Counted from the first letter of the stretch, positions 25,173-34,708 are shown. The stretch is DNA of 43,574 bases from Pirellulales bacterium (GCA_035533075.1 DATLUO010000084.1:1-43574); one strand, 5' to 3'. Made by a program: numbers and translations. Notes: generated by a model not told the origin, from the letters alone.

Positions 25173-25245
25173 GTGTCCTGAAGTTGAGTTGGTCCCACCC
25201 TACGACGATGGCTGCGTTCGTGAGACCAACGCAACTTTAGGACAC
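25173..25245. repeat. Short inverted repeat sharing ends with the 9567-9943 palindrome
   Basis: The left end reads gtgtcctgaagttgagttgg and the right end, ccaacgcaactttaggacac, is its near complement. The middle holds ggtcccaccctacg, the tail of the dispersed repeat seen at 78-116. The ends match the 377-bp palindrome (gtcttaaagttgtgttg). It lies in the aroF promoter region, between aroF and the DUF4058 gene. Confidence 0.8.
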
Positions 25246-25257
25246 CACCGAGAACTG

Positions 25258-26043
25258 CTATGACCGCCCCGGCACCTTAAGCCCTGCCTGCTCAGCAGCC
25301 CAAGCTCGATCCACCGCAGACAACGGCGCAGTGGGCGGCTGTGAATAGTCGATCGAAGTCGCGTAGCCGCCGTGCTCGAACGCGGCGGCAAAGGCTTCCT
25401 GCAGATCGACGACGACATCGCCATCGGGCGGCTTCAAAGGAACGCGGAACGTCGGCAGCGGTTGGCGGAGGCTCGACGGATAGACCTCGCACCTGGCCCG
25501 TTCGTCGGCGCGGGCTACGACCACGCAGTAATCGCAGTCCGGCAACGGATCTGGCGGCGAGATGCGTCTGCCGCCGACCAACAGGTCGATCTCCACGAGC
25601 GAAATCGGCTGGCGGAGAATTGCCCGGCGTTTAGCGAGATAGGCAATGCGTTCCGACCCCGATTTATTGGTTGGTGAAAGCACCTCCAGCACCGAAACCA
25701 CCGAGTGGTCGGGACGGTAACGAATCTCGATCCAGGCTTCACGATACTCTTCTTCTTCGATCAATAGTGGAAGAGTGACGGGTGACGCGGCCGATGTGCG
25801 CGCGGGGACGATAGCAACCAGTTCGGCCTCCCGCCTGAGGAGCGCAACGTCGGGCTTGATTTGTTTCTCGGAGTCCGAGGAGACATCGATCAGCTTGATC
25901 TGCTCGTCGAGGCGCGCCTCGTAATTCACCGGCAGACGCCGCCGCAGGCTGTTTCGCAGCGCGACAATAAACTCGAGATGGAAGTCCGGCCAGAATGCCG
26001 GGTCTTCGAGATACGGATCCATGCCGGGAAACGGGCTAAGCAT
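25258..26043 (-). CDS. DUF4058 family protein
   Basis: The 261-aa product shows the typical DUF4058 opening ([20 protein letters not shown]) and the conserved core: [25 protein letters not shown] near 105-130 and [11 protein letters not shown] near 147. The family is common in planctomycetes and cyanobacteria; its function is unknown. The EVLSPTNK...E-DLL pattern reminds me of PD-(D/E)XK nucleases of the Uma2 type, but that link is inference. The length is normal. The gene is single, with no close partner. Confidence 0.9.
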   Translation of the reverse strand: MLSPFPGMDPYLEDPAFWPDFHLEFIVALRNSLRRRLPVNYEARLDEQIKLIDVSSDSEKQIKPDVALLRREAELVAIVPARTSAASPVTLPLLIEEEEYREAWIEIRYRPDHSVVSVLEVLSPTNKSGSERIAYLAKRRAILRQPISLVEIDLLVGGRRISPPDPLPDCDYCVVVARADERARCEVYPSSLRQPLPTFRVPLKPPDGDVVVDLQEAFAAAFEHGGYATSIDYSQPPTAPLSAVDRAWAAEQAGLKVPGRS

Positions 26044-26198
26044 AACGATCTCTCTCAGCGGCGTGATAAAGCCATCACGTCCATTCTAGCCGCACGTCAT
26101 GGCCCCAGCCAACAGCCGCGAAGATGGCAGGCGTTTCGCGTTCACGCAAAGCGAGAATCCGTTGAGTCAACCTCCCCGCCGACGGTAGAATTGTGGGC

Positions 26199-26402
26199 AT
26201 GGCCGACGATACCGACGAATTCGTAACGCAAATTGGCCGTGCCCAGAAAGCCGGCGACAAGCGGAGCGTCACGTTTGTCCGTGTCATCCACAAAACCACC
26301 GGCAAGGAAAGGCTGGTTACGGGCATCGGCAACGAGCGCGCGCTAGCCGTTGAAGCTCGCCTGATTCAAGAAATCAGGAAAGAGCTTGGCAGCGGCGATT
26401 AG
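26199..26402 (+). CDS. Small hypothetical protein
   Basis: A 67-aa reading from ATG at 26199 (a GTG at 26193 would add two residues). Composition is that of a real small globular protein: an amphipathic helix (DEFVTQIGRAQKAGD), a beta-like segment (RSVTFVRVIHKTTGKERL) and an alpha-helical end (EARLIQEIRKELG). I see no Shine-Dalgarno and recognise no family. It is divergent from the DUF4058 gene. Confidence 0.5.
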   Translation: MADDTDEFVTQIGRAQKAGDKRSVTFVRVIHKTTGKERLVTGIGNERALAVEARLIQEIRKELGSGD

Positions 26403-26614
26403 ACCACCGCCTCCAGGCTGAGGCCTGGACCGGTCAAACTGGCATCTGTTTCGCTCTCGGCCGAGGCGAAAGCTCAGCAGGCGCAGTCGCTAACCTGCCG
26501 GTTGTACGTCACAGGCAGGCGGTACGGCCACGCTAAACGCCGCATCTTCGTCGAGATGCTTCGCGTCGGTCAGGTGCTTCACAGATGCTATGTTAGCGGT
26601 CGAAATACGCCCTT

Positions 26615-27673
26615 ATGGGTCGTCGTTGTTTTCGCCTGCTCGGCACGAAGCGCAATTTCCGCGCGGTCGCTACAGTCATTGCAATCGCTCTGGCGGGACA
26701 GCAGGTTTGTGTTGCGCGAGCGGCTGACGCACCGCCGGTCGAGGAGCAGTTGTCCGCGTCGCCGCGTCGCCCAGGCGACGAAGTCTGGCTGGTAAGCTGC
26801 CGCAACGTCGCGCCCAGTACCGACGGCGACCTGACCCGGCTAAGGTATTCGCGGTACCGTGCAACCCGTGGTTGGTCGGCTTCCCGTCAGCAAGACTTTC
26901 GCGGTTCGACGACATCCGCGGCGAATTGTCTGCTGGTGCTGGGCAACGGATACTCCGCCTCGCAAACGCAATCCTTGGGGTTATCCATTTATCGCCGACT
27001 GACCGCCGATCTGGAGGCGAACGTCGCCGTGCGCTTCATCATTTGGTCGTGGCCGAGCGATGAGACCGATTTGGGGGCGATCAAAGACGTGCGCCTCAAG
27101 GCCGCGCGCACGCCCCAAGTGGCGAATTGCCTTGCCCGCTGGCTCGACGCGATGTCGTTGCCGGGCAAGCTTTCGCTGCTGGGCACCAGTTTTGGCGCCC
27201 GAATCGTCATGGAAGCACTTGAGCTGCGTGCGGATGCGCGGCTTCGCAATTTGCAGACCGAGAGTTCCGTCCCCGCTTTTCACAGGCCGCTCGATGTCGT
27301 GCTGATTTCGGCGGCCATCGATAATGACTGGTTATTGCCCGGACGAAAGCTGAATCGGTCGTTGGAGGAGGTCGACCGCTTGCTGCTGATCAACAATCAC
27401 GATGACAGCGTGCTCAACCGGTATCGTTGGCTTTATGGACGTCGCAGCCGGGTGGAGGCCGTAGGCGTCACCGGCATTGCAACGAGCCGGCTCGGACAAA
27501 ACGCCGGCAAAACCGTGCAAATCGACGCGGCGTCGATCATCGGTCGACGGCACGGTTGCGATCCTTATTTCGATTCGCCCCGACTGTTGGCGGCCATGCG
27601 ACCGGTCCTGTTCGGAGAACGCCCGCTTTCGCCACCCGCCGAAGGCGTCACCCTTCCCTTGGCTGGAAGGTAG
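26615..27673 (+). CDS. Secreted alpha/beta hydrolase-like protein
   Basis: A 352-aa protein with a basic N-terminus and hydrophobic stretch (AVATVIAIALAGQQVCVARA), likely a signal peptide or anchor. The hydrolase core has LLVLGNGYSASQTQSLGL near 106, FIIWSWPSDE near 141 and the nucleophile elbow LSLLGTSFGARIVMEAL (Ser near 192). A later strand, LDVVLISAAIDNDWL, looks like the region that would precede the acid residue. The layout resembles the DUF900-like esterases, in which WSWPS and GTSFGA stand out. Substrate unknown. The transglutaminase-like gene follows after a 124-bp gap. Confidence 0.65.
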   Translation: MGRRCFRLLGTKRNFRAVATVIAIALAGQQVCVARAADAPPVEEQLSASPRRPGDEVWLVSCRNVAPSTDGDLTRLRYSRYRATRGWSASRQQDFRGSTTSAANCLLVLGNGYSASQTQSLGLSIYRRLTADLEANVAVRFIIWSWPSDETDLGAIKDVRLKAARTPQVANCLARWLDAMSLPGKLSLLGTSFGARIVMEALELRADARLRNLQTESSVPAFHRPLDVVLISAAIDNDWLLPGRKLNRSLEEVDRLLLINNHDDSVLNRYRWLYGRRSRVEAVGVTGIATSRLGQNAGKTVQIDAASIIGRRHGCDPYFDSPRLLAAMRPVLFGERPLSPPAEGVTLPLAGR

Positions 27674-27797
27674 AATTGGTTGGTTTGACGTCCCCTGAAA
27701 ATCGCCGCGTTGCCGCCAAAACCTCTGGATACCGCGGCCAATCTGCAACATACTGGGTATATTGCCCAGTTTCACTCACCAGCCACGGTACTCTTGT

Positions 27798-28946
27798 ATG
27801 ACAAAACCCACTTTCACGCCGGCTGCTTTTTTGGCCGCCTTGTTGTGTCTTGCGTCGGCCCCATGGGCGAAAGAACGAGCTCCGTCGCCGGCCAAAAAGT
27901 CCGCGGCGCACGACGATAGCAGTGCCACAGATGCCGCCGACTCGTCAGCCGAGGAAAGCAAGAAGGAAGCCGATGACAAGCCAGCCCGGCCCGCCAAGCC
28001 CGGAGCGATCAAACCGGGCGTCAGTCCCGATCCGGCCATTGAATTGCTGGAACCGCGGACGTACCGGCTGAAAATCGTCGCCAAGGTTGAAGCGCCTGAA
28101 GATGCGGAGAGCCGCAACGTCGTCGTGGTGGCACCTGTTCCGATGGACTGGCCCGAGCAACGGGCACGGATGATCGGCAGCCCGAAAGTCACGTCGGGGG
28201 CCAAGTACAGCGAGACCGTGAAGCGCGGCCAGTGCGCCACGATGAAATTCACGGTGCCGATGATTCCCGCGGGCGAATCGGCCGGCGTGGAACTGCTCTA
28301 TGAGATCACGCGCTGGCGGATGGAGTTCGCCTCGCCGACGGAAGACCTGACCCTGCCGCACGGTCCCCCGCCGGACGTCCGCGATCAATTCGTCAAGAAC
28401 GACGCGCCGGGCCTCGAAATGAAGCACCCCAAGATCGTCGGCCTCACGCGCGAACTGGAAAAGGAACATGCCGGAGAGAATGCCTGGGACCGGGTGAAGG
28501 GCTTTTGGCAGTGGACCCGCGACAACGTCGAATTCAAGAACGGCGATTTCCGCGGGGCGCTGTTCGCCATCGAGCATCACTGCGGCGACTGCGAGGAAAT
28601 GAGCGCCCTGTTCGTGAGCATGTGCCGGCTGTCGGGAGTGGTGGCACGCAGCGTATGGGTCGAGGGCCACAACTATCCGGAGTTTTATCTGCTCGATTCA
28701 CAGGGCCGCGGGCACTGGATTCCGGCCCAGGTCGTGGGGCCGCCCTGGTTCGGCGAGATGACCGAGTATCGGCCGATCTTTCAGAAGGGCGACCGCTTTT
28801 ACGATCCCTTCCAGCGGCAGTACGTGCGCTACACTCCGCAGACGATGAAGGCCGACGGCAAAGTGAAGCCCAAGTTCACCGTCGAGCACCTGATTCTGGC
28901 CGATTCGGATATCAACGGGCCGACGTATGAGAATAGCCGCGAATAG
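27798..28946 (+). CDS. Secreted transglutaminase-like protein
   Basis: The 382-aa product has a signal peptide (TFTPAAFLAALLCLASAPWA) and a low-complexity Lys/Ala/Asp-rich linker (about 25-75). A beta-sandwich-like domain follows, then a C-terminal transglutaminase-core domain. The probable triad is Cys in HHCGDCEEMSALFVSMCRL (near 274), His in VEGHNYPEFYLLD (near 296) and Asp in the following LLDSQGRGHW. Many such bacterial proteins are proteases or amidases and not cross-linkers. ATG 27798 starts just before the hydrophobic run. It is followed after two bases by the next gene, so it heads an operon of four genes. Confidence 0.85.
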   Translation: MTKPTFTPAAFLAALLCLASAPWAKERAPSPAKKSAAHDDSSATDAADSSAEESKKEADDKPARPAKPGAIKPGVSPDPAIELLEPRTYRLKIVAKVEAPEDAESRNVVVVAPVPMDWPEQRARMIGSPKVTSGAKYSETVKRGQCATMKFTVPMIPAGESAGVELLYEITRWRMEFASPTEDLTLPHGPPPDVRDQFVKNDAPGLEMKHPKIVGLTRELEKEHAGENAWDRVKGFWQWTRDNVEFKNGDFRGALFAIEHHCGDCEEMSALFVSMCRLSGVVARSVWVEGHNYPEFYLLDSQGRGHWIPAQVVGPPWFGEMTEYRPIFQKGDRFYDPFQRQYVRYTPQTMKADGKVKPKFTVEHLILADSDINGPTYENSRE

Positions 28947-28948
28947 CC

Positions 28949-29245
28949 ATGTTGCTCACCGACTATGAACGAAGTTTTTTGAGCGTATTTATCCGCGAAG
29001 CGACGACCGACCCTTTTAAGGGCCCCGTCACGGAGGAACTGCACCGCAGGGGCATTTACTACAGCGACTTGTCCGATTTGATGGCGGCCTACTACAGGGA
29101 GACGCCCGCCGACCAAGTCGCCGCTTTCGGCGAACAAAGTTTCACGGCCTGTTCTTGTCCTTGGCCTGACCGAGAGGCGGTTGCCTGTCGGAACCACGAG
29201 GTCCGATCCGAGCTCGAAGCGATGGCCAAGCAAGCCGCATTGTAA
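28949..29245 (+). CDS. Small hypothetical protein in the DUF1549/DUF1501 operon
   Basis: This 98-aa cytoplasmic-looking protein follows the transglutaminase-like gene by two bases and its stop overlaps the start of the next gene (TAATG). The first 60 residues are helical (YERSFLSVFIREATTDPF); the second half has Cys-rich text (FTACSCPWPDREAVACRN) that could bind metal. No family recognised. Its fixed place between two coupled genes shows it is a real gene. Confidence 0.6.
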   Translation: MLLTDYERSFLSVFIREATTDPFKGPVTEELHRRGIYYSDLSDLMAAYYRETPADQVAAFGEQSFTACSCPWPDREAVACRNHEVRSELEAMAKQAAL

Positions 29246-30951
29246 TGCTGCGATTCTTGTCGATATCACTCATCGTTGCCACTTTCACCGTGCGATCCGA
29301 CCTGGCTTCGGCGGTCGAGAATAGCGACGCGCCACGGGCCGCCGTTTCCGGCAATGCGACCGCCGAGCAAGCGATCACCGAGCGACGCGCGCAGCGGCTG
29401 AAGCTCTTGCCGGCACCGCCGTCGCCGCCCAAGGTCGCCTGGTCGCCAACCGGCAAGCAAACCGTCAACTTGAATCCCCTCGACCGGTTCATCTATGCCG
29501 GCTGGCAGGCCGCGAAATTACGCCAGGCCAGCCGGCCGCCCGAACTGTGCGACGACGCGACCTTCTGCCGACGCGTGTATCTCGACCTGACCGGCGTCAT
29601 TCCCGGCCCGCTGGAAGTGAACCGCTTTCTGGCCCATCGCTCGCCGCAAAAACGGGCGGAACTGATCGATCAACTCTTGGCACGCGACGCCGATTACGCG
29701 GCACACTGGACGCCGTTCTGGGAAGACGCCCTGGCCAGCCAGCCGGTGCTCAGCCAGGGAGGCATCCCCACGCGCGGCAATTACCGCGAGTGGATTTACG
29801 ACAGTCTCAAAGAGAACCGGCCCTACGACGTCATGCTGGCCGAGCTGATCGACCCCAGCATGCCGCGGCGGCATCGGGCAGTGACCGAGGACCTGTTCGG
29901 CGTCAAATACGCCATCGAGTACGTCCGCAACGAAGACCATACCGTCACGTTGCAGACGGCCGCCAATATTGGCCAGGTATTTCTAGGCACGAGCATGAAG
30001 TGCGCGAGCTGCCACGACCATTTCGACAACCCCGAATGGACGCAGCAGCGGTTTGTCGGTTTCGCCAGCCTGTTTGCACCCGCAGACCTGGAGCTGATGC
30101 GGTGCGACGTACACCTGGGCAAGACCGTGCCGGCCCGTTTTCCGTTCGAGTTCGCCGGCGCGGACCAGACCGTGCCGGGCGATCTCGACGGCCGCTTGCA
30201 GTTGGCCGCCCGGCTGCTCGTCGATCCGTTGAACGCGCGGTTCGCGCAGACGATCGTCAATCGGCTCTGGAAGCGTTATCTGGGCCTGGGCCTGATCGAG
30301 CCGGCCGACGATTTTCGCGAGGATGTGCCCGCCAGTCATCCCGATTTGCTGGCCTGGCTGGCCTACGATTTCGTCGAGCACGGCTGCGACCTGAAGCACA
30401 CCGTCCGGCTGATTCTATCGAGCCGCACCTATCAGCACCGCTACGACAGTTCTTTGGAAGATCATTTCGACGCCGCCGATCGCACCGCGCCGCGCTATTT
30501 CCGTTCGCCCGCCTTGCGACGGCTGACGGCCGAGCAACAGCTCGACAGCGTGCGGATGGCGCTTTCCGGCAAGCTCGGTCCGCAACAGCGCTGTTACCTC
30601 GACGCCCGGTCGACGGCGCTCATGCGGGCACTGGGCCGCCCCGATTCGCGGAACGAAATCAGCACCTCTCGGTCCGACGATTTTGGCGTCGTCTCCGCCT
30701 TGGAGCTTTTGAACGGCCCTGAATTGCACGAGGTGCTCAAGGATACGGAGCTTTCGTTGAAGCCCGCCGTGCGTCACGACCCGCGGCGGCTGGTGGATCA
30801 ACTTTATTTGCAGGTTCTCAGCCGGCATGCGACGACCGAAGAGAAGAAGTTCGCCGCGCGATGGCTGGCCGACGATGCCTCGCAGGAAGAGGCAATCCGC
30901 GATTTGTTATGGGTGTTGATTTGTTCGCCGGAGTTCCAGTACGTGCCATGA
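29245..30951 (+). CDS. DUF1549/DUF1553 domain protein, secreted
   Basis: This planctomycete-type protein has 568 aa and an N-terminal hydrophobic signal (LRFLSISLIVATFTVRSDLA). The DUF1549 region starts with LNPLDRFIYAGWQAAKL and FCRRVYLDLTGVIPGP and holds a CxxCH motif (KCASCHDHFDNPEW, near residue 252). This looks like a c-type haem site, though it is part of the DUF1549 consensus and haem binding is unproven. The DUF1553 region covers the rest (LVDPLNARFAQTIVNRLW; FRSPALRRLTAEQQLDSVRM). Its ATG overlaps the previous stop by one base, and the following DUF1501 gene overlaps its stop by 4 bp. The 568-aa length is short for the family; a PSCyt1 part is missing at the N-terminus. Confidence 0.9.
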   Translation: MLRFLSISLIVATFTVRSDLASAVENSDAPRAAVSGNATAEQAITERRAQRLKLLPAPPSPPKVAWSPTGKQTVNLNPLDRFIYAGWQAAKLRQASRPPELCDDATFCRRVYLDLTGVIPGPLEVNRFLAHRSPQKRAELIDQLLARDADYAAHWTPFWEDALASQPVLSQGGIPTRGNYREWIYDSLKENRPYDVMLAELIDPSMPRRHRAVTEDLFGVKYAIEYVRNEDHTVTLQTAANIGQVFLGTSMKCASCHDHFDNPEWTQQRFVGFASLFAPADLELMRCDVHLGKTVPARFPFEFAGADQTVPGDLDGRLQLAARLLVDPLNARFAQTIVNRLWKRYLGLGLIEPADDFREDVPASHPDLLAWLAYDFVEHGCDLKHTVRLILSSRTYQHRYDSSLEDHFDAADRTAPRYFRSPALRRLTAEQQLDSVRMALSGKLGPQQRCYLDARSTALMRALGRPDSRNEISTSRSDDFGVVSALELLNGPELHEVLKDTELSLKPAVRHDPRRLVDQLYLQVLSRHATTEEKKFAARWLADDASQEEAIRDLLWVLICSPEFQYVP

Positions 30952-32417
30952 CCAGACACGAACCGACATTCAACCGCCGCAGTTTTCTTCAAGCGGGCCT
31001 GGCCGCCGGGCTGGCCGGGCCGTCGCTGGCGGCAGCCGCGCGTCCGCTGGTGGCCAAGGCCGATGCGGTTATCTTCGTCTGGCTGCCCGGCGGCGTGTGC
31101 CAGGCCGACACTTGGGATCCCAAGCGGTTCACTCCCTACGAAAAAGGAATGAAAGGGAGCGGACTCTTGGGCACGTGCCCGTCGATTCCTACGACGGTGG
31201 ATGGACTCTCGATCGGTGCCGGGCTGGAGCAGATGGCCTCGGTCATGCACCACGCCACCGTGCTGCGCAGCCTGACGAACGAGACAAAGTTCGGCGCGGT
31301 CCATCTCAAGGCCCAGTATTACATGATGACCGGCTACCTGTTTCCGGTCGGCGTAAAGGCGCCGAGCATGGGCGCCGCGGTGGCCCGCACCCTGGGGCCG
31401 CGGAATCCGCAGGTGCCGCCGTACATCTACCTTGGCCGCGACATCGACACCAGCGACACCGAAAAGCAGTTCATCAACGAATATATCGGGCCGGGCTTCT
31501 ATGGCCCGAAGCACGCTCCGCTCATGATCCCCAACCCCGTCCGCGGGCTGGCGACGCTGAGCGCGACCGCCGGCATGACCGTCGAGCGTCTCGACCGGCG
31601 GCTGAAGATGCTGGAGGAGGTGCAGCGAGCATCCGGCGGCAGCTTGCGAGACTCGGCCAAGGTCGAGGATTATCTGCGGGTGATGGCCCAGGCCCGTGCC
31701 ATGATGGATTCGCCGGTCAAACTGGCGCTCGACTACGTCAAACAGGAGCGGGCGGCCACCATTGCCGCCTACGAGCCGCAGATTACGGCCGAGCAGGTGA
31801 AAGACAAGAAATATTATTTTGGCCGCCGTTTCGGGCATGGGCTGCTGGTGGCCCGCCGGCTGGTGGAAGCTGGCGCGCGGTTCGTGCAGGTCGAGTATCA
31901 ATACGGCGCCTTCAAAGGTTTTGACACGCACGAAGACGGCTCCACTCGCATCGTCGAGTTGAAAAAGCAGGTCGACGGCCCGCTGGCCCAGTTGATCCGC
32001 GATCTGGCCGACCGCGGCCTGTTGGAGCGGACGCTGGTGGTGGTGGCCACTGAATTCGGCCGCACGATCGCCAATCAGCCGAAGGCGGGCGTCGAGCCAA
32101 TCGGCTTCGCCGAGCAGCAGTCGGGCGACGACCTGCTGATCGAGAGCGAGAAGATGTATGGCTTTCACGGCCACTTCAGCAGCGCCAACACGCTGCTCTT
32201 CTTTGGCGGCGGCTTCAAGCCCGGCCTGGTCTATGGCCGGACGGCCGAGCGTCATCCGATGGTGCCCGTCGAGCACGCCGTCTCGCTGAGCGACGTACAC
32301 GCCACGGTCTATCGCGCGTTGGACATCGCGCCCGACACGGCTTACGTCACCGAGGGCCGGCCGTTTCACGTCACGAAAGACGGCAAGGGAAGGGCGATCG
32401 AGGCCTTGCTGGCTTGA
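30948..32417 (+). CDS. DUF1501 family protein with Tat signal
   Basis: The 489-aa product begins with a twin-arginine signal (NRRSFLQAGLAAGLAGPSLA). DUF1501 belongs to the alkaline-phosphatase/sulfatase-like fold. Visible segments are VIFVWLPGGVCQADTWDPK near 42-60, LEQMASVMHHATVLRSLTN near 88, GFDTHEDGSTRIVELKKQ near 325 and TLVVVATEFGRTIANQ near 363. These carry likely metal-binding Asp/His. In planctomycetes it is nearly always encoded just after a DUF1549/1553 gene, as here (ATGA overlap). The pair is probably exported and works together; the role is unknown. Its stop codon touches that of the MFS relic on the other strand with no gap. Confidence 0.92.
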   Translation: MTRHEPTFNRRSFLQAGLAAGLAGPSLAAAARPLVAKADAVIFVWLPGGVCQADTWDPKRFTPYEKGMKGSGLLGTCPSIPTTVDGLSIGAGLEQMASVMHHATVLRSLTNETKFGAVHLKAQYYMMTGYLFPVGVKAPSMGAAVARTLGPRNPQVPPYIYLGRDIDTSDTEKQFINEYIGPGFYGPKHAPLMIPNPVRGLATLSATAGMTVERLDRRLKMLEEVQRASGGSLRDSAKVEDYLRVMAQARAMMDSPVKLALDYVKQERAATIAAYEPQITAEQVKDKKYYFGRRFGHGLLVARRLVEAGARFVQVEYQYGAFKGFDTHEDGSTRIVELKKQVDGPLAQLIRDLADRGLLERTLVVVATEFGRTIANQPKAGVEPIGFAEQQSGDDLLIESEKMYGFHGHFSSANTLLFFGGGFKPGLVYGRTAERHPMVPVEHAVSLSDVHATVYRALDIAPDTAYVTEGRPFHVTKDGKGRAIEALLA

Positions 32418-32711
32418 TTAATCGTCGCTGGACAAGGGCAAGGCGATTTCTTCCAGCGACTTGCGTTCGGCCACATAGGAGGTGCCGATGAAGCCGATTT
32501 CGTCGCTGGTGAAAGCCAGCGTGTCGGGATGCCGCAGAATGCCGCTGATCGCGCCCATCAGCGTCACTTCGAGGCCGTCGAGAATCCAGGTGATGCCCAA
32601 GGTAAACAGCACCAGCCAGTGAAACCGGCCCCAAGGCAGGCGGTCGAGGCGCGCGGGCACATCGGTCTGGATGGTACGCGGTGGTGCAGCGGAAAGGGTT
32701 GCCTGGGCCAT
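32418..32711 (-). pseudogene. MFS transporter reduced to its N- and C-terminal ends
   Basis: The 97-aa frame from ATG 32711 starts like a planctomycete MFS symporter: TIQTDVPARLDRLPWGRFHW, then the first membrane segment LVLFTLGITWILDGLEVTLM, and a loop TSDEIGFIGTSY. It then passes straight into VAERKSLEEIALPLSSDD, which resembles the cytoplasmic C-terminal end of the same family. About 350 residues (11 membrane segments) are missing with the frame kept, so an internal deletion is the simplest reading. A single-span product cannot transport. The two-end assignment rests on my memory of homologues. It abuts the convergent DUF1501 gene. Confidence 0.7.
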
Positions 32712-32878
32712 GGCAGTAAGGGAGGTGCATCGTCCGTGCCAAGCCGTGGACAACGCACGATCTGAAGACGGCAATGATTGCCCCGCGGCTGGCGCATTTT
32801 GACAACCACCGCGCTGTGCGGATACGATTAGAGTACGGAACCCGTGAGACGTGCGCCATTGATGAGCTGCCCGCAATT

Positions 32879-33085
32879 ATGACGAAAAGTCGAGAGGGCG
32901 GGGAGAATTACATTACCAAGGCCGCCAAGCGGGAAGCCAAACGAAGCGGCAAAGACGTATGTTCTATTCTTGGCAAGTGGCTCACCGAAGCCAAGCAGGC
33001 AGGCGACGTTCGGCGAGCCGTTGATATTCTTATGGCGCAAAAATACCTCGGCTGTCGAAATAAGCGGAAGAGGAGTTCAACATGA
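32879..33085 (+). CDS. Small basic hypothetical protein
   Basis: The 68-aa reading from ATG 32879 (TKSREGGENYITKAAKREAK then DVCSILGKWLTEAKQAGDVR) is highly basic and helical. A C-terminal motif YLGCRNKRKRSS follows. The open frame starts earlier (32774), but that part lies in the presumed promoter region. Its stop overlaps the start of the DUF4288-like gene by 4 bp (ATGA), so the two form a pair, perhaps with nucleic-acid binding. I do not recognise a family. Confidence 0.6.
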   Translation: MTKSREGGENYITKAAKREAKRSGKDVCSILGKWLTEAKQAGDVRRAVDILMAQKYLGCRNKRKRSST

Positions 33086-33507
33086 GTTGGTACGCCGCGC
33101 ACTTGGTCATGTTCGTCGAGTTCAAAGATACGGTCCAAGAACAACATCCTGTTTGGGAGAACATTGTTCTCATCGGCGCCGCGAGCGAAGAGGAAGCGTT
33201 TGAAAAGGCCGAGCGACACGGTCGCAGCGCGGAAGGCGACGAGTGCGGCTCATTCCGCTGGGGCAAAAAGCCGGCACAGTGGGTGTTTGCCGGCGTACGC
33301 AAACTGACGGAATGCGCAATGCTCTCTGACGTACCCGGCGACGGCACCGAGATTTCCTTCAACGAATTGGAATTGGCCTCTCGTGAGGACGTCCGAAAAC
33401 TAGCCCAAGGAAAGCCCGTTCAGGTCACCCTGGCCGATCGTTTTCCCACAACCTCACGAAGTGGCGCGGACGCCGAAAGCAAAGCTCGTAAACGGAAACC
33501 TGCCTGA
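33082..33507 (+). CDS. DUF4288-like protein
   Basis: A 141-aa cytoplasmic protein. The pattern WYAAHLVMFVEFKD, then VLIGAASEEEAFEKAERHG near 33-51 and AQWVFAGVRKLTEC near 64-77, fits what I recall of DUF4288 (about 90 aa, unknown function). The C-terminal 30 residues are polar and disordered. It is coupled by a 4-bp overlap to the small basic protein upstream, so the two probably act together. Downstream it is convergent with fadA (15 bp gap). Confidence 0.65.
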   Translation: MSWYAAHLVMFVEFKDTVQEQHPVWENIVLIGAASEEEAFEKAERHGRSAEGDECGSFRWGKKPAQWVFAGVRKLTECAMLSDVPGDGTEISFNELELASREDVRKLAQGKPVQVTLADRFPTTSRSGADAESKARKRKPA

Positions 33508-33522
33508 TCCAGTGAGGCCTGC

Positions 33523-34680
33523 TCACACGAGCTCGAAAATCGTGGCGATTCCCTGACCGACGCCGATGCACATGGTCGCCAGGCCGCGCGTGGCGCCGCG
33601 GTCGACCATGGTGTGAATGAGCGTGGTCGCAATCCGCGCGCCGCTGGCGCCCAGCGGATGCCCGATGGCGATCGCCCCGCCACGCACGTTCAGCTTCTCC
33701 TCGTCGATGCCCAGCATCCGCACGCAGGCCAGCGTCTGGGCCGCGAACGCCTCGTTCAGTTCGATCAGGTCGATATCTTTCAGCGACAGGCCGGCCCGCT
33801 TGAGGGCCTTCTGGGTCGCCGGCACGGGTCCGGTGCCCATCACGCACGGATCGACGCCCACGACGGCCGTGGACAGCACGCGCACCAGCGGCTTCAGGCC
33901 CAGCTCGGCGGCTTTCTCTTCCGACATCACCAACATCGCCGCCGCGCCGTCGTTCAAGGGCGAGCTGTTGCCCGCCGTCACCGTGCCGACGCCGGGCATA
34001 AACGCCGGCTTCAATGCCCCCAGGCTCTCCAGGCTGCAATCAGGCCGGATGCACTGGTCGGTCTCGACGAGCGTGCGCTCACCGGCCTCGTTGCGGCCCC
34101 AAACCGGCACGATCTCGTTCTTGAAGTCGCCATTGGCCGTGGCTTCGGCGGCACGGTGATGGCTGCGCATGGAAAACACGTCTTGCTCCTGGCGCGAAAT
34201 GCCTTGCGTCTGGGCCAAGAACTCGGCCGTCACGCCCATGTTCAGCGCGCCCTTCGACGTGCGATGGAACAGCTTGGGGTTGATGTCGATGCCGGCGTCC
34301 ATGGCGATATGGTGCATGTGCTCCAGCCCGCCCACGATCTGCACGTCTTCGAAGCCCGCCATGATGGCGTGCGTGGCCTGGTTGAGCGCCTGCAGGCTCG
34401 AACCGCAGAGCCGGTTGATCGTCGTGCCGCCGGTGGCCGGCGAGAGGTTGGCCATCAGGCCGATGCTGCGGGCGACGTTGAGGCCCTGCTCGCCCTGCTG
34501 CTGCGTGTTGCCCAGCACCAGGTCTTCGACTTCAGCCGGGTCGATACCGGTGCGCTCGACGAGCGCCTGGATGACGGCCACCGCCAGATCGTCGCTGCGG
34601 ACATCGCGAAAGACGCCCTTTTCTTTGTGCGCGCGGCCGATGGCCGTGCGGACCCCGTCGATAACTACCGCGCGTTTCAT
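33523..34680 (-). CDS. fadA: Acetyl-CoA C-acyltransferase (3-ketoacyl-CoA thiolase)
   Basis: Cleaves 3-ketoacyl-CoA with CoA, the last step of fatty-acid beta-oxidation. The 385-aa product has the nucleophile Cys in [14 protein letters not shown] (Cys 92), the [12 protein letters not shown] His (near 342) and the second Cys in [10 protein letters not shown] (near 372). The length fits. It lies 29 bp after the small membrane ORF and about 250 bp after fadB on the same strand, the usual fadBA order, so its product is the thiolase partner of that multifunctional enzyme. ATG at 34680. Confidence 0.94.
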   Translation of the reverse strand: MKRAVVIDGVRTAIGRAHKEKGVFRDVRSDDLAVAVIQALVERTGIDPAEVEDLVLGNTQQQGEQGLNVARSIGLMANLSPATGGTTINRLCGSSLQALNQATHAIMAGFEDVQIVGGLEHMHHIAMDAGIDINPKLFHRTSKGALNMGVTAEFLAQTQGISRQEQDVFSMRSHHRAAEATANGDFKNEIVPVWGRNEAGERTLVETDQCIRPDCSLESLGALKPAFMPGVGTVTAGNSSPLNDGAAAMLVMSEEKAAELGLKPLVRVLSTAVVGVDPCVMGTGPVPATQKALKRAGLSLKDIDLIELNEAFAAQTLACVRMLGIDEEKLNVRGGAIAIGHPLGASGARIATTLIHTMVDRGATRGLATMCIGVGQGIATIFELV

Positions 34681-34708
34681 AGAACCTCCAAGATACTTGC
34701 TCTATATT

